Shown here piece after piece: positions 33,547 through 42,611 of a stretch of 60,628 bases of DNA. This DNA comes from SBAX01 sp964646605 (GTDB lineage: Bacteria; Planctomycetota; Phycisphaerae; UBA1845). The number at the start of each line of letters is the position of its first letter. Within the stretch, counting starts at the first letter, position 1. The stretch is taken from the NCBI GenBank assembly GCA_964646605.1, contig CAZYEX010000036.1, positions 1 to 60,628 on the forward strand. Reading direction: 5' to 3'. Position numbers and translations under genes: made by a program. Under the pieces are notes generated by a model. It searched no databases and had not been told where the DNA came from. It saw only the letters and a program-made list of their open reading frames with translations.

Positions 33547-35163
33547 CTACGCCATTGCTCCCGTTGCGCCGCCGACTTTCCACGCTTGCAGCACCAAACT
33601 CACGCCGCCGATCTCCACGGATTCGCCCAGGCGCAGCGGTTTGGGTTCCGTGTCCACGTGCCCGTCGCTTTGTCGGCGAATCCAAAGCTCGCCGCCGCGC
33701 CCGTAGAGCACCAGCGGCAAGGCCGCGTGGCGACAGTGAATGTGCGCCGTGGGACCGTTGCCCAGCGTGGCGTGTTGGTGGAACAAGACCACCCGTCGCA
33801 CGTCGTTGGGCATTTTCGTCGTATCGCTCAGTTCCAAGACGGCCGAGGGGCTCTTCCGGCTCGGCACGCGGAACGTGAACTTCGCCTTCTTGCCCAGCAT
33901 GACGCGGTCGCCGTCGCGGAGCAACTGATGTTGGACGCGCCGCCCGCCGACCTCGGCCTCCTTGCTTGCGAAGAGGAAGTAATCCTCGTCCACACGCTGG
34001 AGGTTGGCGTGGTGTTCGGCGATGTCGCTGAACACGGGAATATCGGCGGGGTGCGCGGAGGCGGCGCGCCCCAAGCTGGCGCTTGCGCCGCGTAGCAGGA
34101 GGAAACTTCCGCCTCCATCAACCAGCAGCAGTAGCTTTTCAGGCAATGCGCCCGCATGGCCGCCGATCCGCGCCGGCAAGGGCACCGTGTCATCCAATGG
34201 GCCGCAACCTTCAGGTTGCGTGGACGTCCGCGCGGGCCCAAGCCCGTGGCTCGCCGCGTGGTTCAAGCGATCACCCAACGGACCGGCGCAAAGGGCGGCG
34301 TACTTTTCATCCAACTGTTGAAGGAGTTCAAGCACCTCGCTGATCCACTTCGCACGAGGCAAGCGATGGGCCAAACCCATCATGTGCCGTCGGGCTTCGG
34401 CGTAGTCGTGATTCGCAAGATGCGTTCGCGCCTGCTGTGCCAAGGCGAGCAGATCGGAGAGCTCCCGTCGAACCGGCAGCTTGGCCCCCAACTCGCCCAG
34501 GCAAACGAGCTCGTCCGCGGCCCGGGCCAACTTTCCTTCTTCGATCGCCCCGCGGGCGCTGGTCAGCGCGGATTCGCAGAGACGGGTCTCGATGTTCGTC
34601 AATCCTGGATGATGAGCGTCGAGGGATTTCGCTCGCCGCACGCGTTCGACGGCGGCGGCCAATTGACCCGCGGCGAGTTGCCGCTGGGCTTGTTCGATGA
34701 TTTTGTCCACGTCCTGCGCCCGCTCAGCCGCCTTGCGCTGCAAATCCTGAACGGCTTGATCGTCGCTCGGCGCTTTTTCGAGAATGTGGCGACCGGCGTC
34801 GAGCGATCCGTCCTCGATCCGTTTGACGGCCTCCTGGATGCGCTCGTGCCGCGAGCGCTCATGCCGCTGATGTTCGGTAGCGACGGTCTGCACGTATTGA
34901 CGAAGCTCGGCGATCTCATCCTTCATCTCCCCGCCGGCCTCGGCCCGGTCGAGGTCCATGACGGCCTCGGCAAAGCGGTCACCGCGGTAGAAGCTGCGGG
35001 CTCGTTCGACGAATTTCTCGGTCAGGGCGGAGAGTACGGCCGCCCCACGGCGGTGGTCGCGGAGGTCGGGTTGGATGGCCAGGCGATAGGCCTCTTCCAA
35101 CCGACCCTCGCTAAGGGCCTTCTCCGCCGCTTTCAGCCTACTGTTGAACAGCCCGCCGAACAT
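33547..35163 (-). CDS. TPR-like helical protein with C-terminal FHA domain
   Basis: This 538-aa protein has an N-terminal alpha-helical repeat region (KALSEGRLEEAYRLA, RSFYRGDRFAEAVMDLDRAE, QRQLAAGQLAAAVERVRRAK), a linker, and an FHA fold at about 340-440. The FHA motifs are SLGRAASAHPADIPVFSDIAEHHANL (the GR, S/D and H elements spaced as expected) and GDRVMLG; a related beta region (TLGNGPTAHIHCRHAALPL) follows, possibly a second, degenerate FHA. FHA domains bind phosphothreonine peptides. Encoded upstream of a Ser/Thr kinase on the same strand, it is probably its adaptor. Confidence 0.85.
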   Translation of the reverse strand: MFGGLFNSRLKAAEKALSEGRLEEAYRLAIQPDLRDHRRGAAVLSALTEKFVERARSFYRGDRFAEAVMDLDRAEAGGEMKDEIAELRQYVQTVATEHQRHERSRHERIQEAVKRIEDGSLDAGRHILEKAPSDDQAVQDLQRKAAERAQDVDKIIEQAQRQLAAGQLAAAVERVRRAKSLDAHHPGLTNIETRLCESALTSARGAIEEGKLARAADELVCLGELGAKLPVRRELSDLLALAQQARTHLANHDYAEARRHMMGLAHRLPRAKWISEVLELLQQLDEKYAALCAGPLGDRLNHAASHGLGPARTSTQPEGCGPLDDTVPLPARIGGHAGALPEKLLLLVDGGGSFLLLRGASASLGRAASAHPADIPVFSDIAEHHANLQRVDEDYFLFASKEAEVGGRRVQHQLLRDGDRVMLGKKAKFTFRVPSRKSPSAVLELSDTTKMPNDVRRVVLFHQHATLGNGPTAHIHCRHAALPLVLYGRGGELWIRRQSDGHVDTEPKPLRLGESVEIGGVSLVLQAWKVGGATGAMA

Positions 35164-35625
35164 CAGGAACCCTTCCGAGCATCTGGACCGTTTGGAATGA
35201 TGATATGTCCCGATGGGCCTGTCCCAAAACGTCCCGACCTTGAACGAACCAATATCATCAACCCCGAATTCGAGGGTAGAACGGCTTTATTTCGGCTTGG
35301 GCGGCGTCTTGATAGGATCATCCGCCCGGCATCGGAAACCTTCGGAGAAGCCCTGCCATCGGTCAAAAGGCGGGGAACGCGGACAACTATTGAATTGAAG
35401 CGATGCACGATTTACTTTCTTCTCTGGAATGCTCACTGGTGGAAGTTCAAGAAGGAACGCAAGTATTTCAGAAAGCGGGTACATGGGACCGGACTATTCG
35501 ACCATCATGGGAGTCGGCAGCGCGCTTGCGCGCGCGTCGGTACGGGACACCGACGGGTAGCGTGGGCAAGGTTGCGCGTGCGAACCTAAACGGCGCAGTT
35601 TTTGGGGAAGGACTGGAGGTACAGA
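35164..35625. other. Divergent intergenic region, no gene seen
   Basis: It holds the likely minus-strand promoter of the FHA gene (35200-35227) and the unresolved promoter of the exported protein starting at 35626. A GC palindrome CAGCGCGCTTGCGCGCG near 35518 is the only clear structure. No ORF is convincing. Confidence 0.4.
35200..35227 (-). promoter_or_regulatory. Putative promoter of the FHA-kinase genes
   Basis: Minus strand: TTGGGA (35227-35222), 16-nt spacer, TATCAT (35205-35200). Initiation near 35193 gives a leader of about 30 nt before ATG 35163. Confidence 0.4.
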
Positions 35626-36132
35626 ATGAAAAGCAAGAAGACTCTCGGCGGCTTGGTTGCGGTGGGCGTGCTCTTGTCGGGGACGACGGTCCTGTACTTC
35701 GCAGGCGTTGAGCGGGTCGGAGTCGCTCCGGCAACTGCCGTTCCCCCAGGAGGGGGCGACGCCCCCCCAATCATGGGCGTAGGCAAAGGCGGCGGCGGAG
35801 ACTGCGCCGACGCCGGAGGCTTCTGTGCTGACAGCCTCGGCTTCGGCGGGGGCTGCAATTCCCGACCGTGTTGCCCAGAAGGGCAAACGTACTGCGGGTC
35901 GGACAAGCGCAGTTCAGCGCGTTTTCAGGAAATCGGGTCACCGAGGTTCGGCTCGCTTGGCACTTGCTGGACGTACACTTCGCACGAAGCGCTGTCGTGC
36001 ATCCTAACTCAATGCTATTCTCCAGGTCACGTGTGTCCAAGTTCGGCATGCGTCGTAACTGGCAATGTCGCTTATCAGTTTCACAGCGAACCCGTGCCGG
36101 TAGACGGGGCCTCGTGCCGCCCGAAAGCGTAG
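35626..36132 (+). CDS. Exported cysteine-rich small protein
   Basis: This 168-aa protein has a basic N terminus and a hydrophobic segment (LGGLVAVGVLLSGTTVLYFAG) acting as signal or anchor. A Gly/Pro-rich stretch follows, then a domain with 14 cysteines in CxxxxxxC and CC patterns (GDCADAGGFCADS, GGCNSRPCCPEGQTYC). GGAGG lies 7 nt before ATG 35626; the ATG at 35602 lacks such a site. No family is recognised. It is followed after 12 nt by another exported-type protein, so the two are probably an operon. Confidence 0.6.
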   Translation: MKSKKTLGGLVAVGVLLSGTTVLYFAGVERVGVAPATAVPPGGGDAPPIMGVGKGGGGDCADAGGFCADSLGFGGGCNSRPCCPEGQTYCGSDKRSSARFQEIGSPRFGSLGTCWTYTSHEALSCILTQCYSPGHVCPSSACVVTGNVAYQFHSEPVPVDGASCRPKA

Positions 36133-36144
36133 GAGGACGCGACG

Positions 36145-37587
36145 ATGCCATCACGGTGGGTATTCCTGGCGTTGCTCCTAGCTCCCACGGAGCCTGACGA
36201 TCGTTATCCAGCGCGGCTTCGGAACATCCTCGACTCGCGGCTCGCGACCACGAGTCAGGTGGAATGGACCGCATCGTGGATTGGAGGCCGCGACGACGGT
36301 CTGGTGGAGCGCTTTGTTACCCGCAAGGCGGGCGACTCGCTCTGGGAAAGCAACCTCGGAGACGAAAACGGGTTTCATCCCACGGCATACAGCGCCGGTC
36401 GAGGCAGCTCCCCCGAGGAAGAACTTCCTCAGCCTGAAATGACCAAAGACGGGCCGCGCATAATGGACGAGGAATGGCTTCGCGAGCATGAGATCCCAAA
36501 GGAAGAGTCGGCAGGCACGCGCAACAGCCTGAACTATGATGGGCAGGCGTGGCACCTGGAGTACGCGGAGCGCCCTCTCACGGGGATCGTTCAGCCCCTG
36601 GAGACCGCCCGAAGTTTTTTGCCCGTCAATTTAGCCTCCGTTGGGTTGGCGCCCTGCTGGTGGGGCAGCGGGGTGTACGCCAATCCGTTTCAGCTCTTTC
36701 AGGAGGAATTTGAGGGCTTCGACTCCGCGACGTTCCGGGAGTGGGTGCAAGACGGACTGCCGACGGTCAGCGCCGAGTGGGGCAGCGGTAGGTTTCGGTT
36801 GACATGGCGCTTTGATGAGCGCTACGGTGGTCAGGCGGTGTGGGCGGCTTTCGAGCGCCATGGTGTACCCATGTACTCCTCCGAGACCGAGTACGAGAAA
36901 ACCGGCGAGCGCTGGTTTCCCAAGTCAGCGCGCTTCTACCAAGGCATGTCAACCTCGCCGTACAAGATGATCGACGTGCAGCGCGCCACCTTCGACGAAC
37001 CCTGGCACATGCAGGAGATCACTCCAACCGACATTGGGGCCCTCTACGGCACAAACTTCGGGGCCCCTGACGGGCCGAAGAAGTGGACCGGCGCCGAGCT
37101 AATTCCGCTCCACGAATACTTGGATCTTCTTGAGCTGTACGGTGTACTCCCGGACCCTCGAATCGTGGAGATGCTCGCGGAGCTGACCGGAAAGACGACG
37201 GAGGAGTATGGACAGATGATGCAGCGCGGGATCGCTCGGCGGCGTGAGGAGCATCTCAAGAAGTACGGCGAGGAGCCTTGGCTGGTCCAGAAGTCGCCAA
37301 CGGAAAAAGACGAGTGGGACGTATACGTGGACAAGTTCCTCGCCGCGCACAAGCTGCCCGAACCGGGGGTGAAGCGGGCCCATGAGATTCGGGACCAGTC
37401 CAAAAAGCTGCGCGACGCCTACCGCCGCAAGAACGCGGCGGAACTCCGCAAGGCGAAAGCCGAGAACGATTCAAAGAAGATCGCCCACTACGAAGGAATC
37501 GAAAAGAGCATCTTCGAGCGCGTGCTGGTGCGCTCGCTGAAGAAGTTGGTGCATGACGAGAAAGACTCGCCCAAGAAGGAACCCTGA
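36145..37587 (+). CDS. Hypothetical exported protein of 480 aa
   Basis: A short hydrophobic N terminus (SRWVFLALLLAPTEPDD) may be a signal peptide. The body has mixed beta content (QVEWTASWIGGRD, YDGQAWHLEYAERPL, FRLTWRFDERYGG) and a long charged helical C terminus (KRAHEIRDQSKKLRDAYRRKNAAELRKAKAEND). GGAGG precedes ATG 36145 by about 9 nt. No family or catalytic motif is recognised. Spacing to the upstream Cys-rich gene indicates co-transcription. Confidence 0.55.
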   Translation: MPSRWVFLALLLAPTEPDDRYPARLRNILDSRLATTSQVEWTASWIGGRDDGLVERFVTRKAGDSLWESNLGDENGFHPTAYSAGRGSSPEEELPQPEMTKDGPRIMDEEWLREHEIPKEESAGTRNSLNYDGQAWHLEYAERPLTGIVQPLETARSFLPVNLASVGLAPCWWGSGVYANPFQLFQEEFEGFDSATFREWVQDGLPTVSAEWGSGRFRLTWRFDERYGGQAVWAAFERHGVPMYSSETEYEKTGERWFPKSARFYQGMSTSPYKMIDVQRATFDEPWHMQEITPTDIGALYGTNFGAPDGPKKWTGAELIPLHEYLDLLELYGVLPDPRIVEMLAELTGKTTEEYGQMMQRGIARRREEHLKKYGEEPWLVQKSPTEKDEWDVYVDKFLAAHKLPEPGVKRAHEIRDQSKKLRDAYRRKNAAELRKAKAENDSKKIAHYEGIEKSIFERVLVRSLKKLVHDEKDSPKKEP

Positions 37588-37614
37588 CCCGCACGCGGGT
37601 CTTTCCGTGGCGCC

Positions 37615-37893
37615 CTAGCGCGGCGGCTTGGCCGCGCTTCCCAGCCAATCGCGGAGGTTCTTGGCCAGGATGGCCGGGTCGCGGCGGGCGAGGATGTGCT
37701 CGGCGAGCGTGGCGGGGATTTTGAGGGCCTTCATGGCCGACGCTGCACGCAACCAGAGGCGGTCCTGTTTGCGGGGAGCGTCCGCAAGGTACAACTCGCT
37801 GGCGATCTCCTGCAAGCGGGTCAGCATGATCTCGCCCCGCCGGTCGTAGTAGCGGTTGATGATTTTTTTCTGATAGGGTGTATGGTCGGCCAC
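37615..37893 (-). CDS. Small conserved-looking protein next to tRNA-Sec
   Basis: This 92-aa, basic, soluble protein starts MADHTPYQKKIINRYYDRR and continues with LQEIASELYLADAPRKQDRLWLRAASAMKAL. The pattern resembles short conserved hypothetical proteins of planctomycetes, from memory; no function is known. It lies about 117 nt downstream of selC on the same strand, and convergent with the gene ending at 37587. A possible link to selenocysteine metabolism is only positional. Confidence 0.7.
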   Translation of the reverse strand: MADHTPYQKKIINRYYDRRGEIMLTRLQEIASELYLADAPRKQDRLWLRAASAMKALKIPATLAEHILARRDPAILAKNLRDWLGSAAKPPR

Positions 37894-38009
37894 GGTGTTT
37901 TCCTACTCCGGCAGGCTCACGCCGTCAAACCGCCCCCGCGGCACGTTCCGCGCCGAGGTCAACAGCGCAGTCCGCAGACCCACCCTACCTTGAGGCGCAC
38001 GCAGGCGCA

Positions 38010-38105
38010 CGGGAGTGGATGGGAATCGAACCCACCAGGGGCCGCGTCAACGACCCCTCAACGGCTTTGAAGGCCGCGGGACCCACCAGGCGTCCGGACA
38101 CTCCC
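38010..38105 (-). tRNA. selC: tRNA-Sec (anticodon UCA)
   Basis: Read on the minus strand, 5' GGGAGTG pairs with 3' CACTCCC in the acceptor stem. The anticodon arm is GCGGC-CTTCAAA-GCCGT with UCA. A long 7-bp variable arm (GGGGTCG/CGGCCCC) and a T arm with GGTTCGATTCC follow. At about 96 nt with an extended variable arm, this is the UGA-decoding selenocysteine tRNA. CCA is not encoded. It serves the selenoprotein at 20908-21144 and presumably others outside the window. Confidence 0.95.
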
Positions 38106-38165
38106 CTCGAAAGCAGCACGTTAGCCTCGCCCATGATGCGAGACAACTGCATCGAGTCGCTCGGC

Positions 38166-40295
38166 TCACCGCCCACCTGCCGCTTCGATCTCGGTCAGAG
38201 CTTTACGGGCCGTCGCGTTGTTCGGATCCTGTGTCAGGACTTGGCGGAACTCCATCTCCGCCTCGGCCGTTTGCCCGGCAGAACGCAGGGCGACCCCCAG
38301 GCCGAGCCTCGCTTCGTGGTCCGATGGATTCAAGCGGAGGGTCATACGGTATTCGTCGATCGCCCCCGCCGTCTGTCCATCCTGCTGGAGCGCCCGTGCC
38401 AGATTGAAGTGACCGTCGCCGCTGGTCGGATCAATTCGCAGTGCCTGACGATACTCTTCGATGGCCTCGCTCCGTCGCCCCAACGACCCCAGACAGTTGC
38501 CCAGGTTGATGCGGGCCACCAGGTCCGATGGGCGGAACTCCACGACCCGCCGCAACTCAGCCGCCGCCTCCTCCCAGTGTTCAAGGCGGGCGAGCACATT
38601 CGCCAGCGCCGCGCGCACTCGAACATCGCGGGGAAGGACTCGCAGGACCTCACGGTAGTTCACCACAGCGCCGGCGAGGTCGCCGCGACGCAGTTTCAGT
38701 TCCGCTAATTGGGCGTGGGCGGGCACGTCATCGGGCGCCAAACGAGCGACCTCCTGAAACTCGCGTTCGGCTTCGTCAAACTGTCGCAGTCGCAACCGGG
38801 CCACGCCCATATTGTAATGCGCATCTGTGTACTCAAAATCCAGTTCCAGCGCCGCTTGGTATGCCTCCACGGCGCCCGTCACGTCTTTCCGGCGCTCCAA
38901 CAGGACCCCGATATTGACTTGCGCGCGGGCATTGTGAGGCTGCTTGGCGGCGACATCCCGCCACATCCCGAGATCGTCGTAATAATCTGCATTCCGAGCC
39001 ACAGTTCTCGCGGCGAGTCCCGCGGCCGCAATCGCCACAAGGACTCCCATCAAGCGTTGTTGCGCTCGGCGACCGCCGCCCATTCGGACAACCAATGCAC
39101 AGCCGGCGCATCCAATCGCGATGACACAAACGCAAATGACACTCGCTAGTGGAAGGTACATTCGATGCTCAAACGCGAGATCGCGTATGGGAATGATACT
39201 GGACGTCGGCAAAAGGATCAGAAAGAACCAACTGCCCATGAACCCCAACCAGCGGCCTCGTAGACACGTGCAAAAGGAAACAACCGCGACAAGTCCAACA
39301 ATGGTGAGCGGAACGACCGTCTGTCCGAGCCCGCGTGCCGCCGGCCAGGCATAGTCCAAACAAAGCGACTCCGGCCAGATCGACAGCCGCAAATAATGTA
39401 AGAGAATCTCGGGTTGTGTCATTGCATATTGGAGCGGCGACACTCCCTGATACCCGAAACCAATGGCGGTTCGGGTCGACTCGGGAAGGACAATCTGCCG
39501 GGCAATTCCACACGCAAGCAGAACACCCCAAGTCGAACAGAGCACCAGGTAGTACCCCCACCGTTGTCGAACGATGGTCCTCCAATCGCCGGTGATGAAA
39601 CAGCGATCATACAAGAGCACGGCGACGGGGATGGTGACGGCCACTGCTTTGCTCGCCATCGCCAGCGCGCTGCACACGACCGATATCAGAAGCCAGATAA
39701 CCGGGTGCGGTGACCCAACGGCGCGGGTGAAGCCATACAGTGTCACCAAGTAAAACAGCCCCATCATCGACTCGCCGCGCTGAATGACATAGGTTACGCC
39801 TTGCGTCTGCAAAGGATGGACGAGCCAAAGAAGTGCAACGGCAAACCCGATCGGCGCAGCCGTCTCTCCAAACGAGGGCCTTACCGGTGCGCGGGAAAGC
39901 GTTCGACGCAGCAACCCGTAGAGAGTCAGCGCGGCGGCGATGTGTACTGCGATGTTGAAAATGTGATAACCGGCAACATCGAGTTGTCCGACGGCGTAGT
40001 TTATCGCCAGTGACAATTCGACCAGCGGCCGCTCCGTCGCCAGAAACGGCGATAGCGGCCAGAGATTGCGAATCCGAACGTTGTCGACGATGGCATATGC
40101 GTCATCGAACAGGAAAACTCCTCGCAGACTATTCGCATAGGTGATGCCCCCCACGACGATCAGAAGCAGTGGGGCAAGGCGGCGCCACGCGGACTTTGCT
40201 ACGAGTGGCGGGCCCTCGTCCTTGAGGCCGAGCCGCGGGCTCAACACTGCGTCCTGTGCATTCACGACGGAACAGAGATCATGGGCAGACGTCAT
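38166..40295 (-). CDS. TMTC-like integral membrane glycosyltransferase with C-terminal TPRs
   Basis: This protein of about 709 aa has a multi-TM N-terminal half with FDDAYAIVDN in the first loop, the acidic motif position of GT-C transferases, then YHIFNIAVHIAAALTLYGLL and WLVHPLQTQGVTYVIQR, as in the TMTC/DUF1736 family. The C-terminal third, from about 450, consists of about seven TPRs (NARAQVNIGVLLERRKDVTGAVEAY, DAHYNMGVARLRLRQFDEAEREF). Eukaryotic TMTCs O-mannosylate proteins from dolichol-phosphate mannose; bacterial members are uncharacterised. ATG 40295 overlaps the lipoprotein gene by 17 nt; ATG 40328 is the alternative. Confidence 0.85.
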   Translation of the reverse strand: MTSAHDLCSVVNAQDAVLSPRLGLKDEGPPLVAKSAWRRLAPLLLIVVGGITYANSLRGVFLFDDAYAIVDNVRIRNLWPLSPFLATERPLVELSLAINYAVGQLDVAGYHIFNIAVHIAAALTLYGLLRRTLSRAPVRPSFGETAAPIGFAVALLWLVHPLQTQGVTYVIQRGESMMGLFYLVTLYGFTRAVGSPHPVIWLLISVVCSALAMASKAVAVTIPVAVLLYDRCFITGDWRTIVRQRWGYYLVLCSTWGVLLACGIARQIVLPESTRTAIGFGYQGVSPLQYAMTQPEILLHYLRLSIWPESLCLDYAWPAARGLGQTVVPLTIVGLVAVVSFCTCLRGRWLGFMGSWFFLILLPTSSIIPIRDLAFEHRMYLPLASVICVCVIAIGCAGCALVVRMGGGRRAQQRLMGVLVAIAAAGLAARTVARNADYYDDLGMWRDVAAKQPHNARAQVNIGVLLERRKDVTGAVEAYQAALELDFEYTDAHYNMGVARLRLRQFDEAEREFQEVARLAPDDVPAHAQLAELKLRRGDLAGAVVNYREVLRVLPRDVRVRAALANVLARLEHWEEAAAELRRVVEFRPSDLVARINLGNCLGSLGRRSEAIEEYRQALRIDPTSGDGHFNLARALQQDGQTAGAIDEYRMTLRLNPSDHEARLGLGVALRSAGQTAEAEMEFRQVLTQDPNNATARKALTEIEAAGGR

Positions 40296-42495
40296 CCGCG
40301 GGAGGCGTCGCGGTTTCAGGAATGGCATTCGTATCGCATGTTACGTTGGTGGCTAGAATCCAGTTCTTGCCATCCATCTGATAGTGGTACGGACGACACC
40401 AATAATGGAACGACTTGGAGGTGACCTTCGGGCAAAGCCATGCATTGGCGTCGAAAATGGAGACAAAGCCGCCCTGAAGCTCGACCCTGACGAGGGGCGT
40501 TTGATAATCGGTTCCACCGCCGGGGACGTTGCCGATCACCTCGGGCCGATTGAACTCCGCCCGATCGGTGACGTTGATCCTCGGGGCCCACCAGCAACAG
40601 ACGTTGCCCGTATACCAAACGACGTACTCGGGCGGTGGAGCACACGCGGGCACACTGCACTGCACTCCGTCCCCCAGATAGCGTCCCTTCAGTTGCACAC
40701 AATCCTCCGCCGAGGTCATGGAACATGGCTGGTCGGGAATGCAGCACCCCCCCAGGGGGGGAGGACAAATACCCGGCGTGCAGACGGTGTTCTCTCCTAG
40801 GAAGGAATTGTGCTCCGAGTTGCAGTGGAATTCGGTGTCATCCGCGCAGTGGCCCATCGCATCGCAACACGCTCCGCGGACGGCCTGGCAGAGGTTGGGC
40901 TCACAACTGGAGGAACCGCCGAGGAACTTGTCGGGCGCGATGCACTGCTGATCCTCGACGTAGTTGCAGTTTCCGTTGCGATCACAACAGGCCCCGGCGG
41001 GTCGTTCGCACAGGTTGGGATTGCAGCTCGTATTGTCCCCCCGGTAGACCGCATATTCGCGGCTTTGAAGCGCCAGACATTCGGCGCGGGTGCGCAGGTT
41101 GCAGGTCGCGTCCTGCGAGCAGCAGGCCCCGTACAGTGGGCAGGTCAATTGGTTGCAGCGGCTTCCCGGGCCCTGCGGTTTCCCGCGCACCGCGTCGCAC
41201 GTATCGGGGGAAACGTCGTTACAGAGTCCGGTCGGTAGACAGCAGGCCTGCTTTTCCGGCGTCACCGGTCCTGACGGACATGTCACCGTGTGGCACTGCG
41301 TGCGCAAACCCTGCAACTTGCCGTCGGCCGGGCATAGATCAGGATGGCTCATAGGGACATTCTGGCACGTGCCGTCCGCCAGGCAACACGCCTGGGCGTC
41401 GCCGGTACACAGCGGCGTGGGGTTTTCGCACGTCAACCCCGGCGGGAAGAGCGTACCCTGTATGCCGAACTGCGGATCGACGCAATACTCTTCCGGGTAC
41501 TCCGCACAGGGCGTCGAGGCGTCGGCCTTCATCGACAGGCAGCAGACGCGGAACTCCTCATTGCACGTCATGCTCCCGCACGAACTTCCCGGTCCCTTCC
41601 AGATTCCTCCGACCTGCTCGCACTGGGCCTTGGACGTTCCGCGGATTTCATGATGCGCGACGTCCTCGCAAAACTGCACCCGCGGTTCCTTATGGTCGTA
41701 ATAGACGTAGAGCGGCGGACGACAACAAGCTTCGGTGGTTCCCGGTCGAGTCGGTTCCTCGGGCAAGTCGACATACGTGGCCGTGTTGTTCGGGCCGAAA
41801 GTGATCTCCAGTCCTTGGAAGGTCACGGTGCCTCTCACCGCGTCGGGATCGCTGACTGACGTCGACGTCGTCGCATTGGTCTGCAAACAGAGGCTGAATC
41901 CGTTGTCCAGGAATAGTTGCAAGTCGCCGGTGCGCATCCATCCGCCCAGGGCCCCGACACTTCCGTACTTGACCTCCGTGACCACGTTGTTTGCGACGCC
42001 CAGAAACCAGGCGCCCACGTAGGTGCCGTCCTCGCAGCGGTTCATGGCCCCCAGGCGCGCGATCCACACCTGCATCTCGAGCGAACCCGTCCAGCGCTGA
42101 CCATCCAACGGTACGCCTGCCGCCTGTACCGACAACTTTCCCGAGGCGGAATCCGACGTTTCGATGATGACGCTCTCCGGGCGAATGCGAATCACGGCCG
42201 CCACCGGGGAATCGTCCGGAGGTCGATCAAACGGAACCACATCCGCGATGTTGGTGATGGTCGCACCGGGAAGGAGGTCGAAGACGCCCGCCACGCCCAA
42301 CGGTACGTCGATGGACTTATTGGACAGCGTAAAGGAATTCGACGGAACGTTGTCCACAGGCTCGTTGGACGACGGCGTGTCGTCGCCGCCCGTCCCGCCG
42401 GAGTCTACCGTAACCGAGCAACCGCCCAAGGGAAGCGTCGTTCCCGTCGCTACTGCGCCGGTGAGCGCAAGAGCAATCCACCAACCCCGTTTCAT
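40279..42495 (-). CDS. Lipoprotein with about eight cysteine-rich ACC-type repeats
   Basis: This 738-aa protein has a lipoprotein signal ending in PLGGC (Cys26), an N-terminal beta domain, and from about 265 to 620 a string of units of 35-50 residues with the pattern A-C-C-x(3-6)-G-x-C ... C ... G-x-G-x-x-C-x(4)-C. Examples are ACCLPTGLCNDVSPDTC and GACCDRNGNCNYVEDQQC. Such repeats are frequent in secreted planctomycete proteins and probably form disulfide-bonded surface modules. The C-terminal domain has WCRPYHYQMDG. The overlap with the TMTC-like gene suggests that the two are expressed together. Confidence 0.8.
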   Translation of the reverse strand: MKRGWWIALALTGAVATGTTLPLGGCSVTVDSGGTGGDDTPSSNEPVDNVPSNSFTLSNKSIDVPLGVAGVFDLLPGATITNIADVVPFDRPPDDSPVAAVIRIRPESVIIETSDSASGKLSVQAAGVPLDGQRWTGSLEMQVWIARLGAMNRCEDGTYVGAWFLGVANNVVTEVKYGSVGALGGWMRTGDLQLFLDNGFSLCLQTNATTSTSVSDPDAVRGTVTFQGLEITFGPNNTATYVDLPEEPTRPGTTEACCRPPLYVYYDHKEPRVQFCEDVAHHEIRGTSKAQCEQVGGIWKGPGSSCGSMTCNEEFRVCCLSMKADASTPCAEYPEEYCVDPQFGIQGTLFPPGLTCENPTPLCTGDAQACCLADGTCQNVPMSHPDLCPADGKLQGLRTQCHTVTCPSGPVTPEKQACCLPTGLCNDVSPDTCDAVRGKPQGPGSRCNQLTCPLYGACCSQDATCNLRTRAECLALQSREYAVYRGDNTSCNPNLCERPAGACCDRNGNCNYVEDQQCIAPDKFLGGSSSCEPNLCQAVRGACCDAMGHCADDTEFHCNSEHNSFLGENTVCTPGICPPPLGGCCIPDQPCSMTSAEDCVQLKGRYLGDGVQCSVPACAPPPEYVVWYTGNVCCWWAPRINVTDRAEFNRPEVIGNVPGGGTDYQTPLVRVELQGGFVSIFDANAWLCPKVTSKSFHYWCRPYHYQMDGKNWILATNVTCDTNAIPETATPPADDVCP

Positions 42496-42611
42496 GGTTC
42501 AACGCCCTCCGAAACCTCAAAGGAACTGCATCCAGCGCATCCGAGCCGTGCGGACCCCCATATCCGCAAACCCCGACCGCCCGGCGACGCGACGTACCCC
42601 GCGCGGCGGTT

